DNA of 64,000 nucleotides, from contig NW_017385990.1 in the NCBI RefSeq assembly GCF_000237925.1, forward strand, positions 992,001 through 1,056,000. The letters run 5' to 3'. The translations under genes and the position numbers were made by a program. Shown in pieces: positions 59,001 to 63,480 of this stretch; the first letter of the stretch is position 1; each line of letters opens with the position of its first letter. Under the pieces are notes generated by a model. That model was not told the DNA's origin and did no database searches. It worked only from the letters and a program-made list of their open reading frames with translations. Source of the stretch: Schistosoma mansoni. Taxonomy: Eukaryota > Platyhelminthes > Trematoda > Strigeidida > Schistosomatidae.

Positions 59001-61815
59001 TACAAACCTAAAACCAATCTTCATAAAAAACTTCGTTTAAAAAAGGAAAGAGTTAGTAAAGAGGGTTCCAACCAGAATGGTATGAAACAATAGTCATCAT
59101 TATATATCATCAAGTCACTGGATTTTGTCTGTTTCTGTTTTTATTTTTATTTAAACACATACATATTGGTACAGAAGGGCATCAGATACACATGCGCCAC
59201 ACACAAACTAGGAATAAAAGGGAGTGAATAAGCGATATGGTAAATAATAATAATGATGCAAATTGTCTGACATATAATAAGCGCGTAAATAGGATTGTCA
59301 GTAAAAGTCATCATTTCATTTATTTGTGTGAGGGCTGTGATACTGACCAGGTGCCCAAACTGAAGCAGGTGGTTTTCTTTGGGGGCCACAACCCGAGCTT
59401 TTGACCTAAAGGTCTAATCCACAAGGCAGTGGAGCATCGTAAGGAGATGCATTCACATGGTAGCCGGTGACCAACGATTGGTTCATATGCCATTTGTTCC
59501 CTCAGGTTATTGGAGCCCATGTGCATCATTGGTTTGGAATCACGGTTTTCCAACTCCCCTAGGTGGACTTTCCGTGTCCTTCAACCCAGTTAAAGCGCCA
59601 GACATTCGCTTTTCGTCCTCTCAATTTCGTGAACAACACCCCTAGTGTGAGAAGGCATTGAGTAGGACTTCCCTGACAGAGGCTGTATAGGCGTGGCCAT
59701 AAGAGAACATTTCGAGAGGGAGAGCGGACTCTCCCCACTCTCGGCCGTACCAGGTCATTTGGGGGCGTCTGTTTCTGTGACGAAGAAACTTATTAGACTA
59801 AAAAAAACTCAACATAAAGTGATCTTGCTGATGTCATTTTCATCGAAACTTGACACTAATCGGTAGCTAATGTAAACAACATTTGATAAACGATAACAAA
59901 GTGGAAAATGATACTTATAACAAACTAGTAAACAAACAAAGACAATCATTGTATACATATGTGTATGAACACACATTAAAGAATATGAAACTCTATTCAC
60001 CAATTACAAAAAGGTTAACACGTATTTATACAGAAAAAAAGACTCATGTTGTATTTTGTTTTACATTGTCAATAGTATCTATGCACATCTATGAACACTT
60101 GTACTCGTAATTTCGCTAACTCACATAAATACTCACGTGTTTGTGTGTAACACAAGTGAATGCACACATAATTGTGTTGCTTAACCGTAAAAATAAACAA
60201 CAATAACAAAATGTCCCTATTTCAGAAAAAAACAAATTAAGTAAAGCCAGTTGTAATCTACTAAATTTGGGCCCCTGAATGCCCCGGTACGGCCGAAGAT
60301 GCAATGAGTCCACCCCCCCCAAATGCTCTCACATGGTCATGCACACACAGATACTACCACGGAAGTTTGAATCACTGCCTTTTAGTGGCATTAGTGTCAC
60401 TCTAAATGGATTAAAACCAGAGGATCCATCTAGGGGAGATGGGAAACCCTGATTCTAAACCGATGGTACACATACGCTCCTAGATTCTGACCGAACAAAT
60501 GGTATTAATTCACAAGCATTATAAGCAAAGATGGATCTTATGTTACGCAATTTGTTATTCTTTTACCAACTAGATATTGATTACTGGAAATTACATCCAA
60601 AATGAATTACAATAATGATTTAAGTAGGTATGATGATACAAACTTTGTTTTACTATCGGTCGACTACCTTAAATGTAACTCTGGAATCCCAAATATGGAT
60701 GAGTGGGATTTTCTTTTCGAGATTTCTATATGTTTAAAGTTTATGGATTCATTGATTTATATTAATGAAAGTCATTTTAGAAAACCAAGGTACTGGTAGT
60801 AGATAACATAGAAGGTAGACTGAGTTAAGAGATATAAAAATTTCACCAAAAAGTGGTGAATGATCTTCATTTAAAGATGGTGACTAATAAGAACAACCAC
60901 TATGAAAGTGTATTTATCACCTTATATCGCAACATTACTTTCATTTGCTTGGAATACTGGCCAGAATCAAGGCTGAAGATGACCTACTAGAGAGACCTTT
61001 TTTCTGAGCATTAAGACTAGAGTACCAATGATACACCAGCGAAACAACGTCAGGATATACCATTCCAGGATACCCGCCGATAAAATTAAGTCCAAAGTCC
61101 GACGTTAAGTCGAAATCAGGGTTTTTCATAGAGCTATTGCCTAAAATACTTGATAAATAAGTAGTCCGTACAACATACATTGAACAGTAGTATTCAAATC
61201 GTTATCATTGAGGAGGCATATTTAAATACAAACACATATGCACAAAATAGTACAAATCAGAAATCATTATAATAATAACAACTCACTTTTCATCTACACT
61301 CAATTTCTCTTGCCTATTAGATGTTGGACCAGCACTTGCACTGGAATTAAAAACACATTGAAACGGTTTTAATGAAACAATAAACGAATTAATCAGAGAG
61401 AGAGAGAGAGATAAATCATTGAAACAGTCCTACCAAACATTCAGTCATAGTCAACTCAGTCCGCTTAAGTTGACATATCACACTAAGAGAAATGATACTA
61501 ACAAGATGAATACCAAACAAGACAAAATAATAGCGAAACTAATCAATATGAAGAAAGACAACACATTGAAGTTGCTTAACTGCGGTGATCTGACGAGAAC
61601 TGGTGCTTTTAACGTGGTATCACCATGGAAATGTATATCGAGTTCTGTCCAACAAATTCAAACATGTTAGATACTATTTTCGATAAAATATGACCAGATG
61701 TTACGTGAGCATTTAAAATTCAATTGATTGGCTAACCTTTGCTTCATCCAAGAAATACCACTGATCCGTCGTACTCCATTATGTTGAGATCCACTACTGT
61801 CTTGTCCGGACTCTT
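25261..61815 (-). CDS. MARK/Par-1-type Ser/Thr kinase, C-terminal part (7 exons)
   Basis: MARK/Par-1 kinases phosphorylate microtubule-associated proteins and set cell polarity; the KA1 domain binds acidic membrane lipids and restrains the kinase. Coding order on the minus strand: 61,815-61,737, 61,340-61,287, 58,383-58,120, 57,346-57,149, 41,331-40,465, 31,477-30,981, 26,042(or 25,988)-25,261. Every junction has GT/AG and matching phase, giving about 913 codons. The first six exons are Ser/Thr/Asn-rich spacer; the last encodes KA1 with GVRFKRISG and the KPRRLYFVLN entry, which identify the family. Kinase and UBA domains are absent, so they must lie at coordinates above 64,000. Introns reach 15.8 kb and hold most of the window's repeats. 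Start codon and promoter are outside the window. Confidence 0.85.
26428..26745 (+). mobile_element. S1 hammerhead SINE with inverted 5' piece
   Basis: 26,428-26,458 is a minus-oriented piece of the S1 hammerhead region. From about 26,459 the element runs in plus orientation: leader, A box (GTAGCTGAGTAGATAA), B box (GGTTCGAGTCC), hammerhead and 3' tail through ATATCGAGGCAATACAC. It lies in the last MARK intron, antisense to the gene. Confidence 0.85.
26616..26665 (+). ncRNA. Hammerhead ribozyme, S1 type
   Basis: Core CTGATGA, stem II gTCC/GGAc, GAAA, stem III ACGCACGT, cleavage triplet GTC, then AAA (26,655-26,657) before the stem I strand CTGGAT. All conserved core bases are present. Confidence 0.88.
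26746..28145. other. MARK/Par-1 intron stretch, nothing recognised
   Basis: AT-rich intron sequence with A runs and no match to the repeat families described here. Confidence 0.5.
28148..28518 (+). mobile_element. S1 SINE, full unit bounded by direct repeats
   Basis: A GGGAAGATCCAAACAAACCA-type sequence starts the element at 28,148 and recurs at about 28,489 as the next unit's start, giving one unit of about 341 bases plus 30. Inside are the tRNA-like part, hammerhead and tail. That is the size reported for Sm-alpha units and suggests a tandem or circular source. Confidence 0.85.
28312..28360 (+). ncRNA. Hammerhead ribozyme, S1 type
   Basis: Core CTGACGA, stem II with loop TAAATA, GAAA, stem III ACGCGTGT, cleavage triplet GTC, then AAG at 28,351-28,353 before CTGGAT. 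Confidence 0.85.
28722..28836 (-). repeat. R600 3' end fragment
   Basis: Matches the 3' end of R600: ACACATAAATATTGGTACAA, then TTTGAGGGCTGTGATACTGC on the plus strand. The element is 5'-truncated, as expected for LINE-type retrotransposition. Confidence 0.8.
29012..29667. mobile_element. Foldback/MITE-like element with long terminal inverted repeats
   Basis: 29,012-29,104 and 29,577-29,667 are inverted copies: both read AATCTGATCACACATA, then AAAAATAAAAGGTCAACTA, then CTGGAAAT in opposite orientation. The arms are about 92 bases with some mismatches and the interior is about 470 bases with no ORF. This fits a non-autonomous DNA transposon or foldback element. I did not find a clear target-site duplication. 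Confidence 0.65.
30168..30345 (+). mobile_element. F2 hammerhead SINE, partial
   Basis: Has a degenerate tRNA-like start (TGGTCTAGAGGCTAAG), a decayed B box, a hammerhead region and the 3' arm (GTCTAGTTTTAATTGACTCA). The ribozyme core reads CTCAGGA, so a conserved G is lost. Confidence 0.7.
30346..30980. other. MARK/Par-1 intron stretch, nothing recognised
   Basis: A 79-codon plus-strand frame at 30,665-30,904 is antisense to the gene and has no domain. No repeat match was seen. Confidence 0.45.
30981..31477 (-). CDS. MARK/Par-1 spacer exon
   Basis: The acceptor TTTCTAG precedes 31,477 and the donor GTAAGT follows 30,981. The exon begins one base before MQKSIHKHKYTT in frame and ends with one base of the next codon, matching both neighbours. 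The protein is low-complexity, rich in Ser, Asn, His and Asp. It contains SKSKRSLSSELD, a plausible phosphorylation region. No domain was recognised. Confidence 0.8.
31478..32104. other. MARK/Par-1 intron stretch
   Basis: There is a short CA tract near 31,615-31,630. Nothing else was recognised. Confidence 0.45.
32118..32250 (+). repeat. R600 5' remnant, highly diverged
   Basis: Weak, ordered match to the R600 5' end, including ATGCTCTCACATGGCTACGT and the GTACGATCGAGGATGGG block. Confidence 0.45.
32440..32820 (+). mobile_element. F2 hammerhead SINE with an inverted hammerhead arm
   Basis: 32,440-32,575 is a minus-oriented arm including a complete hammerhead. From about 32,580 the element runs plus: body, A box (GTGGTCTATCGGTTAAG), B box (GGGTTCGAGTCTC), a second hammerhead and the closing arm (TAGCTTCAATTGACTCATGA). 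Two ribozymes thus face each other in one element. The plus-strand ribozyme has GGAA in place of GAAA and is probably dead. Confidence 0.85.
32521..32568 (-). ncRNA. Hammerhead ribozyme, F2 type, in sense with MARK/Par-1
   Basis: On the minus strand: stem I GCACTG, core CTGAGGA, stem II gTCC/GGAc with loop CATAATA, GAAA, stem III ACGGCCGT, triplet GTC, then CAATGC (one mismatch in stem I). All conserved core bases are present. Confidence 0.8.
32821..33430. other. MARK/Par-1 intron stretch, nothing recognised
   Basis: No gene or repeat match was seen. Confidence 0.45.
33433..33855 (+). repeat. R600 repeat, 5'-truncated
   Basis: Runs from the GTCCTACTCACTGTCATCTT block to the 3' end CCAATATTTATGTGTTTAAA followed by TAATAATAATA. 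It contains a 79-codon open frame starting MENPHSKPM that is also open in three other copies. Confidence 0.88.
33856..34527. other. MARK/Par-1 intron stretch, nothing recognised
   Basis: AT-rich, with no repeat match. Confidence 0.45.
34528..34790. mobile_element. S1 SINE, head-to-head inverted copy
   Basis: 34,528-34,605 is minus-oriented S1 (3' tail and hammerhead). At about 34,610 it switches to plus-oriented S1 beginning at the ribozyme cleavage region (GCGTTAAACTGAATTCC) and running through the tail to AAACAAACAATACAT. The minus ribozyme has a disrupted closing pair of stem II. Confidence 0.75.
34965..35345 (+). repeat. Fam4 interspersed repeat
   Basis: Shares ordered blocks with 41,755-42,065, 48,005-48,230 and 62,241-62,935: ATAAGTAGTATATGAAGATGG, GAAGATCGATAAGG, GACGGACTGATATTTGCA and AGATTGAGACAATTGATTGA. 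No coding capacity was seen; class unknown. Confidence 0.75.
35640..35822 (+). mobile_element. LINE-B 3' ORF fragment
   Basis: The plus strand reads SLTSSLSHVGRYRLLGWGPR then DYRNQWLETLGDMAQ, the same C-terminal block as the copies at 3.1 and 44.7 kb. Both ends are truncated. Confidence 0.8.
35886..36367 (+). repeat. R600 repeat, near full length
   Basis: Ordered matches from CTGGTACGACCAAGGATG through AACACGAAAAGCGAATATCT to the 3' end TTGTACCAAATAAATAAATA. Confidence 0.8.
36368..37407. other. MARK/Par-1 intron stretch with simple repeats
   Basis: Contains a C8 run at about 36,582, a TAGTAG tract (36,784-36,820), a GAGA-rich stretch near 36,940-36,990, TA and CA tracts near 37,257-37,320. 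No gene was seen. Confidence 0.5.
37529..37728. other. Assembly gap (200 N)
   Basis: A run of exactly 200 N inside an F2 inverted repeat. The fixed size suggests a placeholder rather than a measured gap. Confidence 0.95.
37842..37887 (+). ncRNA. Hammerhead ribozyme, F2 type
   Basis: Core CTGAGGA, GAAA and triplet GTC are present. Stem I (GTACTG/CAGTGC) has one mismatch and stem II is weakened, so activity is uncertain. Confidence 0.65.
38276..38665. mobile_element. S1 SINE, head-to-head inverted copy
   Basis: 38,276-38,540 is minus-oriented S1 including the tail, a mutated hammerhead and the tRNA-like part. It then switches to a plus-oriented S1 tail (CATCCATCTTTGC to GGAAGATCATAACAATCAAC). 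Confidence 0.75.
38666..39764. other. MARK/Par-1 intron stretch
   Basis: Only a 50-base LINE-B scrap near 39,195-39,245 (GAATGACATGGCTCAGAATC) was recognised. Confidence 0.45.
39765..40100 (-). repeat. Fam5 repeat ending in a LINE-B-type 3' tail
   Basis: 39,765-39,860 matches the LINE-B 3' UTR (AGTCAGCTACAACGTAGGAC, GCATCGGTCCAAGTTGCCAT). The rest is a different body that recurs at 51,060-51,250. Read on the minus strand, body then LINE tail. Confidence 0.6.
40465..41331 (-). CDS. MARK/Par-1 large spacer exon
   Basis: The acceptor TTTTTAG precedes 41,331 and the donor GTAATT follows 40,465; the exon is 867 bases and open throughout. It starts (A)CA-CTT-CCT, reading TLPYQKKHKD, and joins the upstream exon's CC to make Pro. 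It includes a Thr run encoded by a GTT/ACA-type repeat at about 40,745-40,785 and ends in a basic SRPGRFFRSLTLRIAR segment. An F2 repeat lies only 37 bases upstream of its acceptor. Confidence 0.8.
41368..41590 (-). mobile_element. F2 hammerhead SINE, short inverted copy beside a splice acceptor
   Basis: The left part (41,368-41,510) is the minus-oriented arm and hammerhead. The right part (41,517-41,584) repeats the arm in reverse. The minus ribozyme core reads CTGAAGC in place of CTGANGA, so it is probably inactive. It lies 37 bases upstream of a MARK exon. Confidence 0.8.
41755..42065 (+). repeat. Fam4 interspersed repeat
   Basis: Begins with a palindromic ACTTATATCCATATAAGTAG hairpin, followed by the shared blocks GAAGATCGATGAGG, GACGGACTGATATTTACAG and CATTCGATTGTCCCC. 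Confidence 0.78.
42235..42388 (+). mobile_element. LINE-B 3' UTR
   Basis: A plus-oriented match to the LINE-B 3' UTR: TACAACCTATCTTTTATATA through GCAACTTGGACCGATGCATA, ending in GAATGACTGACTGAC. No ORF part is retained. Confidence 0.8.
42389..42884. other. MARK/Par-1 intron stretch, nothing recognised
   Basis: No repeat or gene match was seen. Confidence 0.45.
42885..43215 (-). mobile_element. F2 hammerhead SINE, in sense with MARK/Par-1
   Basis: Minus-oriented arm, hammerhead (42,931-42,976), tRNA-like part (plus-strand GATTCGAACCCAGGACC) and body through CAGACCTGGTTGAAC. The ribozyme keeps CTGAGGA, GAAA and GTC but has an altered closing pair in stem II. Confidence 0.82.
43216..44390. 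other. MARK/Par-1 intron stretch with a possible R600 ghost
   Basis: 43,530-43,830 loosely follows R600 block order (AACCCGGTTGGTGGACAT, GAACTCCAGTTTTCT) but is too diverged to be sure. Nothing else was recognised. Confidence 0.35.
44391..45922 (-). mobile_element. LINE-B: RTE/SR2-like LINE, RT domain to 3' end
   Basis: A 364-codon minus-strand frame (44,619-45,713) carries reverse transcriptase motifs GVRQGCPLSPFLFNF and LEYADDIVLFGED, then SVLLYGSETWPIRVED and the C-terminal block ending LEILDDMAQNRLQWRRC. Upstream, 45,720-45,900 gives LIVPVYKKGQKSS, with an internal deletion before the TLRQVLE-type motif. The 3' UTR and GACTGACT-type tail reach 44,391. The long open frame suggests a fairly recent insertion, but the endonuclease is missing. 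Confidence 0.9.
46033..46345 (-). repeat. R600 repeat, 5' two thirds
   Basis: Matches GGTAGCCGGTAACCAATAAT, GACCCGGTTAAAACTTTGGA and TCCCCACTCTCGGCC. The 3' tail is missing. Confidence 0.78.
46505..46650 (-). mobile_element. F2 hammerhead SINE fragment, in sense with MARK/Par-1
   Basis: Arm and hammerhead only. The core reads CTGAGTA where CTGANGA is required, so it is probably inactive. Confidence 0.75.
46651..48004. other. MARK/Par-1 intron stretch, nothing recognised
   Basis: AT-rich. 47,560-47,830 is more GC-balanced than its surroundings but I could not assign it. Confidence 0.4.
48005..48230 (-). repeat. Fam4 interspersed repeat
   Basis: Reverse-oriented match to the Fam4 blocks: CATCAATTGTCTCAATCTTC, TTATCGGTCTTCTGTC and ATACTACTTATGAGGATATA. 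Confidence 0.75.
48560..48905. mobile_element. F2 inverted repeat spanning an assembly gap
   Basis: 48,560-48,614 (GCGTGAGTCAACTGAGGCTA...) and 48,815-48,905 are inverted copies of the F2 arm. Everything between is N. Confidence 0.8.
48615..48814. other. Assembly gap (200 N)
   Basis: A run of exactly 200 N at the centre of an F2 inverted repeat. Confidence 0.95.
48906..49460. other. MARK/Par-1 intron stretch, nothing recognised
   Basis: AT-rich with A runs and no match. Confidence 0.45.
49462..49670. mobile_element. S1 SINE, head-to-head inverted copy
   Basis: 49,462-49,545 is minus-oriented S1 tail and hammerhead (CTGACGA, GAAA, GTC directly followed by CTGGAT, so no extra As). At about 49,545 it switches to the plus-oriented S1 tail (TGAATTAAGGCTATATCG to CAAACAATACTAAGTGAG). 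Confidence 0.8.
49735..49990 (+). mobile_element. Possible LTR fossil
   Basis: The segment has a CCAAT-like inverted pair (GATTGGTTAATT, AAACCAATCAG), a TATA-like stretch TACTATAAATATATG about 70 bases downstream and a TGTTATGTGCACG-type start. These are promoter-like features of an LTR. No matching second copy or element body is present, and the ends are not defined. Confidence 0.35.
50245..50410 (-). mobile_element. LINE-B 3' UTR
   Basis: Close match to 44,393-44,560: GTAGAACTTCGTACGTACGT, then TGGTAGAAGTAGTAAGAGTA. No ORF part. Confidence 0.8.
50690..51250 (-). repeat. Fam5 repeat with LINE-B-like 3' tail
   Basis: The left part resembles the LINE-B 3' UTR (CATCGGTTTAAGTTGTCGTA). The right part (51,060-51,250) matches the body at 39,880-40,030, with shared blocks around AGTTG(TC)TC...TTG...GCTCTGCAGTGACGCTTT. 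Confidence 0.5.
51251..53045. other. MARK/Par-1 intron stretch
   Basis: A small CA tract near 51,362-51,380. A plus-strand frame at 52,029-52,247 is Lys/Arg-rich, without a domain and antisense to the gene; its sequence may be a very old LINE-B 3' UTR. Nothing else was recognised. Confidence 0.4.
53050..53158 (-). mobile_element. LINE-B 3' UTR fragment with TA expansion
   Basis: GATCAGTCAGTCAGTCAGCT, then a TA microsatellite, then GCATCGGTCCAAGTTGTCAT. It is the terminal 100 bases of LINE-B or Fam5. Confidence 0.75.
53159..53867. other. MARK/Par-1 intron stretch, nothing recognised
   Basis: No match was seen. Confidence 0.45.
53868..54225 (-). repeat. R600 repeat, 3' part
   Basis: From CACCAGATATATATGCGCCA to TTTCATCCTCTCAATTTCGT on the plus strand. 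It keeps an 89-codon frame starting MENPHSKPM on the minus strand. Confidence 0.85.
54226..54740. other. Spacer between two R600 copies
   Basis: AT-rich; nothing recognised. The flanking R600 copies are in opposite orientation. Confidence 0.45.
54742..55252 (+). repeat. R600 repeat, full length
   Basis: Starts GGCCCCCAAATGCCCTGATA and ends CAATATTTATGTGTTTAAAT followed by AAATAAATAAATAA. It is one of the most complete copies here and holds the 78-codon frame starting MENPHSKPM. Confidence 0.9.
55265..55847. other. MARK/Par-1 intron stretch
   Basis: 55,265-55,560 is GT-rich and unlike its neighbours, but I cannot assign it. Confidence 0.35.
55848..55915 (+). mobile_element. F2 SINE 3' end fragment
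   Basis: GATGAAACGGCCATCCAGTG and the closing arm GTCTAGCTTCAATTAACTCA. It is truncated within the ribozyme. Confidence 0.7.
56325..56797 (-). mobile_element. S1 SINE, 1.1-unit tandem plus inverted tail
   Basis: 56,325-56,704 is a complete minus-oriented unit followed by the start of a second (GATGGATAGTGGCTAGCAGTGGAATCC region at about 56,668). At about 56,705 it switches to a plus-oriented tail ending AACAATACTAAGTGAATAAG. Tandem and inverted copies thus occur in one insertion. It is in sense with MARK/Par-1. Confidence 0.88.
56352..56401 (-). ncRNA. Hammerhead ribozyme, S1 type, in sense with MARK/Par-1
   Basis: Core CTGACGA, stem II with loop CAAATA, GAAA, stem III ACGCGCGT, GTC, then AAA (56,360-56,362 on the plus strand as ttt) before CTGGATTCC. 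The conserved core is intact. Confidence 0.87.
56986..57056 (-). repeat. tRNA-derived pseudogene-like sequence
   Basis: On the minus strand, GGAGCGG at one end can pair with the TCGCTCC at the other, an A-box-like TGACTCAATGGTTATC follows, and GGTTCGAACC forms a B box. About 4 bases of the T stem are missing, and D and anticodon stems do not fold well. I call it tRNA-derived, not a functional tRNA. Confidence 0.55.
57149..57346 (-). CDS. MARK/Par-1 spacer exon (198 bases)
   Basis: The acceptor TTTTTCAG precedes 57,346 and the donor GTAAGT follows 57,149. It encodes a Ser-rich stretch (SLTTPTTSSSENSP) and ends VPYSEEN plus two bases. Phases match the flanking exons. Confidence 0.8.
58120..58383 (-). 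CDS. MARK/Par-1 spacer exon (264 bases)
   Basis: The donor GTAAGA follows 58,120. The acceptor is the AAAG before 58,383, with a weak pyrimidine tract. It encodes SRPLPRIRVCDLRERG, then an acidic segment, then SVRRMNTFSMSDK. The phase agrees on both sides. Confidence 0.78.
58384..59147. other. MARK/Par-1 intron stretch, nothing recognised
   Basis: No repeat or gene match was seen. Confidence 0.45.
59148..59770 (-). repeat. R600 repeat, full length with an internal insertion
   Basis: The 3' end at 59,148-59,205 and the rest from about 59,320 are separated by about 115 bases of unrelated sequence. The 5' end (CTCGGCCGTACCAGG, then TTTGGGGGC) reaches 59,768. It keeps an 80-codon frame starting MENRDSKPM. 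Confidence 0.87.
59771..60265. other. MARK/Par-1 intron stretch, nothing recognised
   Basis: No match was seen. Confidence 0.45.
60266..60540 (+). repeat. R600 5' part joined to an S1 scrap
   Basis: GGGCCCCTGAATGCCCCGGT begins R600, which breaks off after about 60,505. It is followed by ATTCACAAGCATTATAAGCAAAGATGGAT, a minus-oriented S1 tail piece. Confidence 0.7.
60541..61286. other. MARK/Par-1 intron stretch, nothing recognised
   Basis: A 79-codon minus frame at 60,941-61,180 has no recognised domain. It is flanked by no convincing splice sites that I could identify. Confidence 0.4.
61287..61340 (-). CDS. MARK/Par-1 micro-exon (54 bases)
   Basis: The acceptor AATTCCAG precedes 61,340 and the donor GTGAGT follows 61,287. 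It encodes ASAGPTSNRQEKLSVDE. Phases (1 base in, 2 out) fit both neighbours, which supports a very short exon that is easy to miss. Confidence 0.72.
61737..61815 (-). CDS. MARK/Par-1 short exon (79 bases), most 5' exon in window
   Basis: The acceptor AATGTAG precedes 61,815 and the donor GTTAGC follows 61,737. It encodes ESGQDSSGSQHNGVRRISG then ISWMKQ. It enters with two bases, so at least one further exon lies at higher coordinates. Confidence 0.72.
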
Positions 61816-62069
61816 CTACATTAAAAAAAACAAACAAACAATTTATACACCAAACCTGAAAGCCAAAAAATGCTTGCAAGACTATAATTTATGAACCAAA
61901 TCATCAAATATAAGATAATAGGTCTTGGATTATGGGATGAAATTCATAAATCTATTTGGTTAAATAGCGTTTCGACATTTAAGATGATACTGGTTCGTGA
62001 TGGAAACCCTAAATCTAATTTCTAACCTTATTTATCAACTGTACATTATAATTTTAATTCCTCGTTTTG

Positions 62070-62125
62070 GTTTATTATTATTATTATTATTATTATCATC
62101 ATCATCATCGTCATCATCATCATTT
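62070..62125. repeat. Trinucleotide microsatellites (ATT)n and (ATC)n
   Basis: TTATTATTATTATTATTATT is followed directly by ATCATCATCATCGTCATCAT, two abutting triplet arrays. Confidence 0.9.
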
Positions 62126-62443
62126 GGTCCTAGTTAGTAGATGAACATCTTAAAGGTTACTTCAGTGTCACTCAAAAGTTGTCCATAAATTATAATCTAA
62201 CCAAATAACTTTAAAATATATTCTATCAATACTACTATGGTGTAGGGTTGCTTATATCCACATAAGTAGTATATGACGATGGTAAGGTAGAGCATGTATT
62301 TCACTACAAAATCGATAAGGCAAAAACGGAAACGAAACGCGATTGGTATGAAAATACATGAACAATGATAATGGGAGCCTACGGCCTAATATTTGCAGAA
62401 GGAATAGTCAAGATTAAGACAATTGATTGATAGTTTTCAAATT

Positions 62444-62804
62444 TTCAGAAAAGGGTTTTGTGGAGATTTTAATAATTTCATATAGTTGAGATCATGAGTC
62501 AATTGAAGCAGTAAACAGTGGAGTTCAATCAGGTCTGTTGGGAGATATCTACTCACTGAAGACAATGGTGAATGGTTGCTCAAATTCGTGGATTGGTTGA
62601 AGTTAGACATTAACACTGTTGGATGCCCAGTCTGTGGTCTATAGGTGGCGCGAGACTGATAGGTCCTCTGTTCGAATCTCGCGAAGCGGGATCATGGATG
62701 CGCACTGCTGAGGAGTTCCATAATAGGATGAAACGGCCGTCCAGTGCTTCCAGGTTTTCCATGGTCGTCTAGCTTCAATTGACTCATGAACTCAATTATG
62801 TAAG
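62444..62804 (+). mobile_element. F2 hammerhead SINE with target-site duplication
   Basis: Flanked by an 11-base direct repeat GTTTTCAAATT (62,433-62,443 and 62,805-62,815). The order is left arm, body, tRNA-like region (its A box partly deleted), hammerhead and right arm. The arms (62,479-62,509 and 62,772-62,800) are inverted copies sharing GAGTCAATTGAAGC. This copy best defines F2 ends. Confidence 0.88.
62702..62747 (+). ncRNA. Hammerhead ribozyme, F2 type, intact core
   Basis: Stem I GCACTG/CAGTGC pairs perfectly. The core CTGAGGA, GAAA, stem III ACGGCCGT and triplet GTC are all present. Stem II carries a TTCC/GGAT variant with one wobble. This is the best preserved F2 ribozyme in the window. 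Confidence 0.85.
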
Positions 62805-62935
62805 GTTTTCAAATTAGCTGTTTACTGTATACTTTTCAGATTTTAGTGAGATAGTCTGTAATTTTTGTGTCAAATCCATTCGATAGTCCCCACTCGTCCT
62901 CTTGTTCACTACACTATTAACATCATCAAGCGACA

Positions 62936-63467
62936 AGTCAATTCGTTTTACTCTAAGCTAATGTGTAAAGTGATCACATTCAATGTATCAAAGAAAGGCA
63001 GAGATAGATACACTAATAAATAAAACATACGAAAGATTAACACAAGTACAGTGTAATAAAAAAGAAAATCATACATTGTCCCCCTTTGTTATTACCACTA
63101 TAATCAAATTACAATAAATGATTGGGGGGGGGTAATTATGAACCATTATATATTACTAATGATGCATATAACCTATAAGAATATGTATATTCTATTCTAA
63201 TAAATACAAGGGTAACAAGATGAAGAAGATTAGGCAAGTGATTTGTAGGAGTTACATGTCACTATTTACATAAATATAGTAAATGTCATATTACCTATAG
63301 GACATAAATAACCTATCTGACTATTTAGGTTTTTCTTTCTTAGAAAGATTTAGTGAACTGATATTTATATTTATAGGGCCCAGTGACTACCTTCGTCGTC
63401 ATAGTAACAAACAAAATGCACTGATATATGAAGATAAATTTATGTAACTCTGGAACAATTAAAACAA
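62936..63467. other. MARK/Par-1 intron or upstream stretch, nothing recognised
   Basis: There is a G9 run near 63,124. No gene or repeat match was seen. Confidence 0.45.
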
Positions 63468-63480
63468 AAACAGATAATCC

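Larger units (their letters stand above)
62241..62935 (+). repeat. Fam4 repeat split by an F2 SINE
   Basis: 62,241-62,443 and 62,816-62,935 are contiguous Fam4 blocks (CGATAAGGCAAAAACGGAAACG; AGTGAGATAGTCTGTAATTT) once the inserted F2 SINE between them is set aside. Confidence 0.8.

Noticed and set aside
60941-61180. A 79-codon frame as an additional MARK exon
   Set aside because: The exons on either side already join in phase without it and no good splice borders were found.
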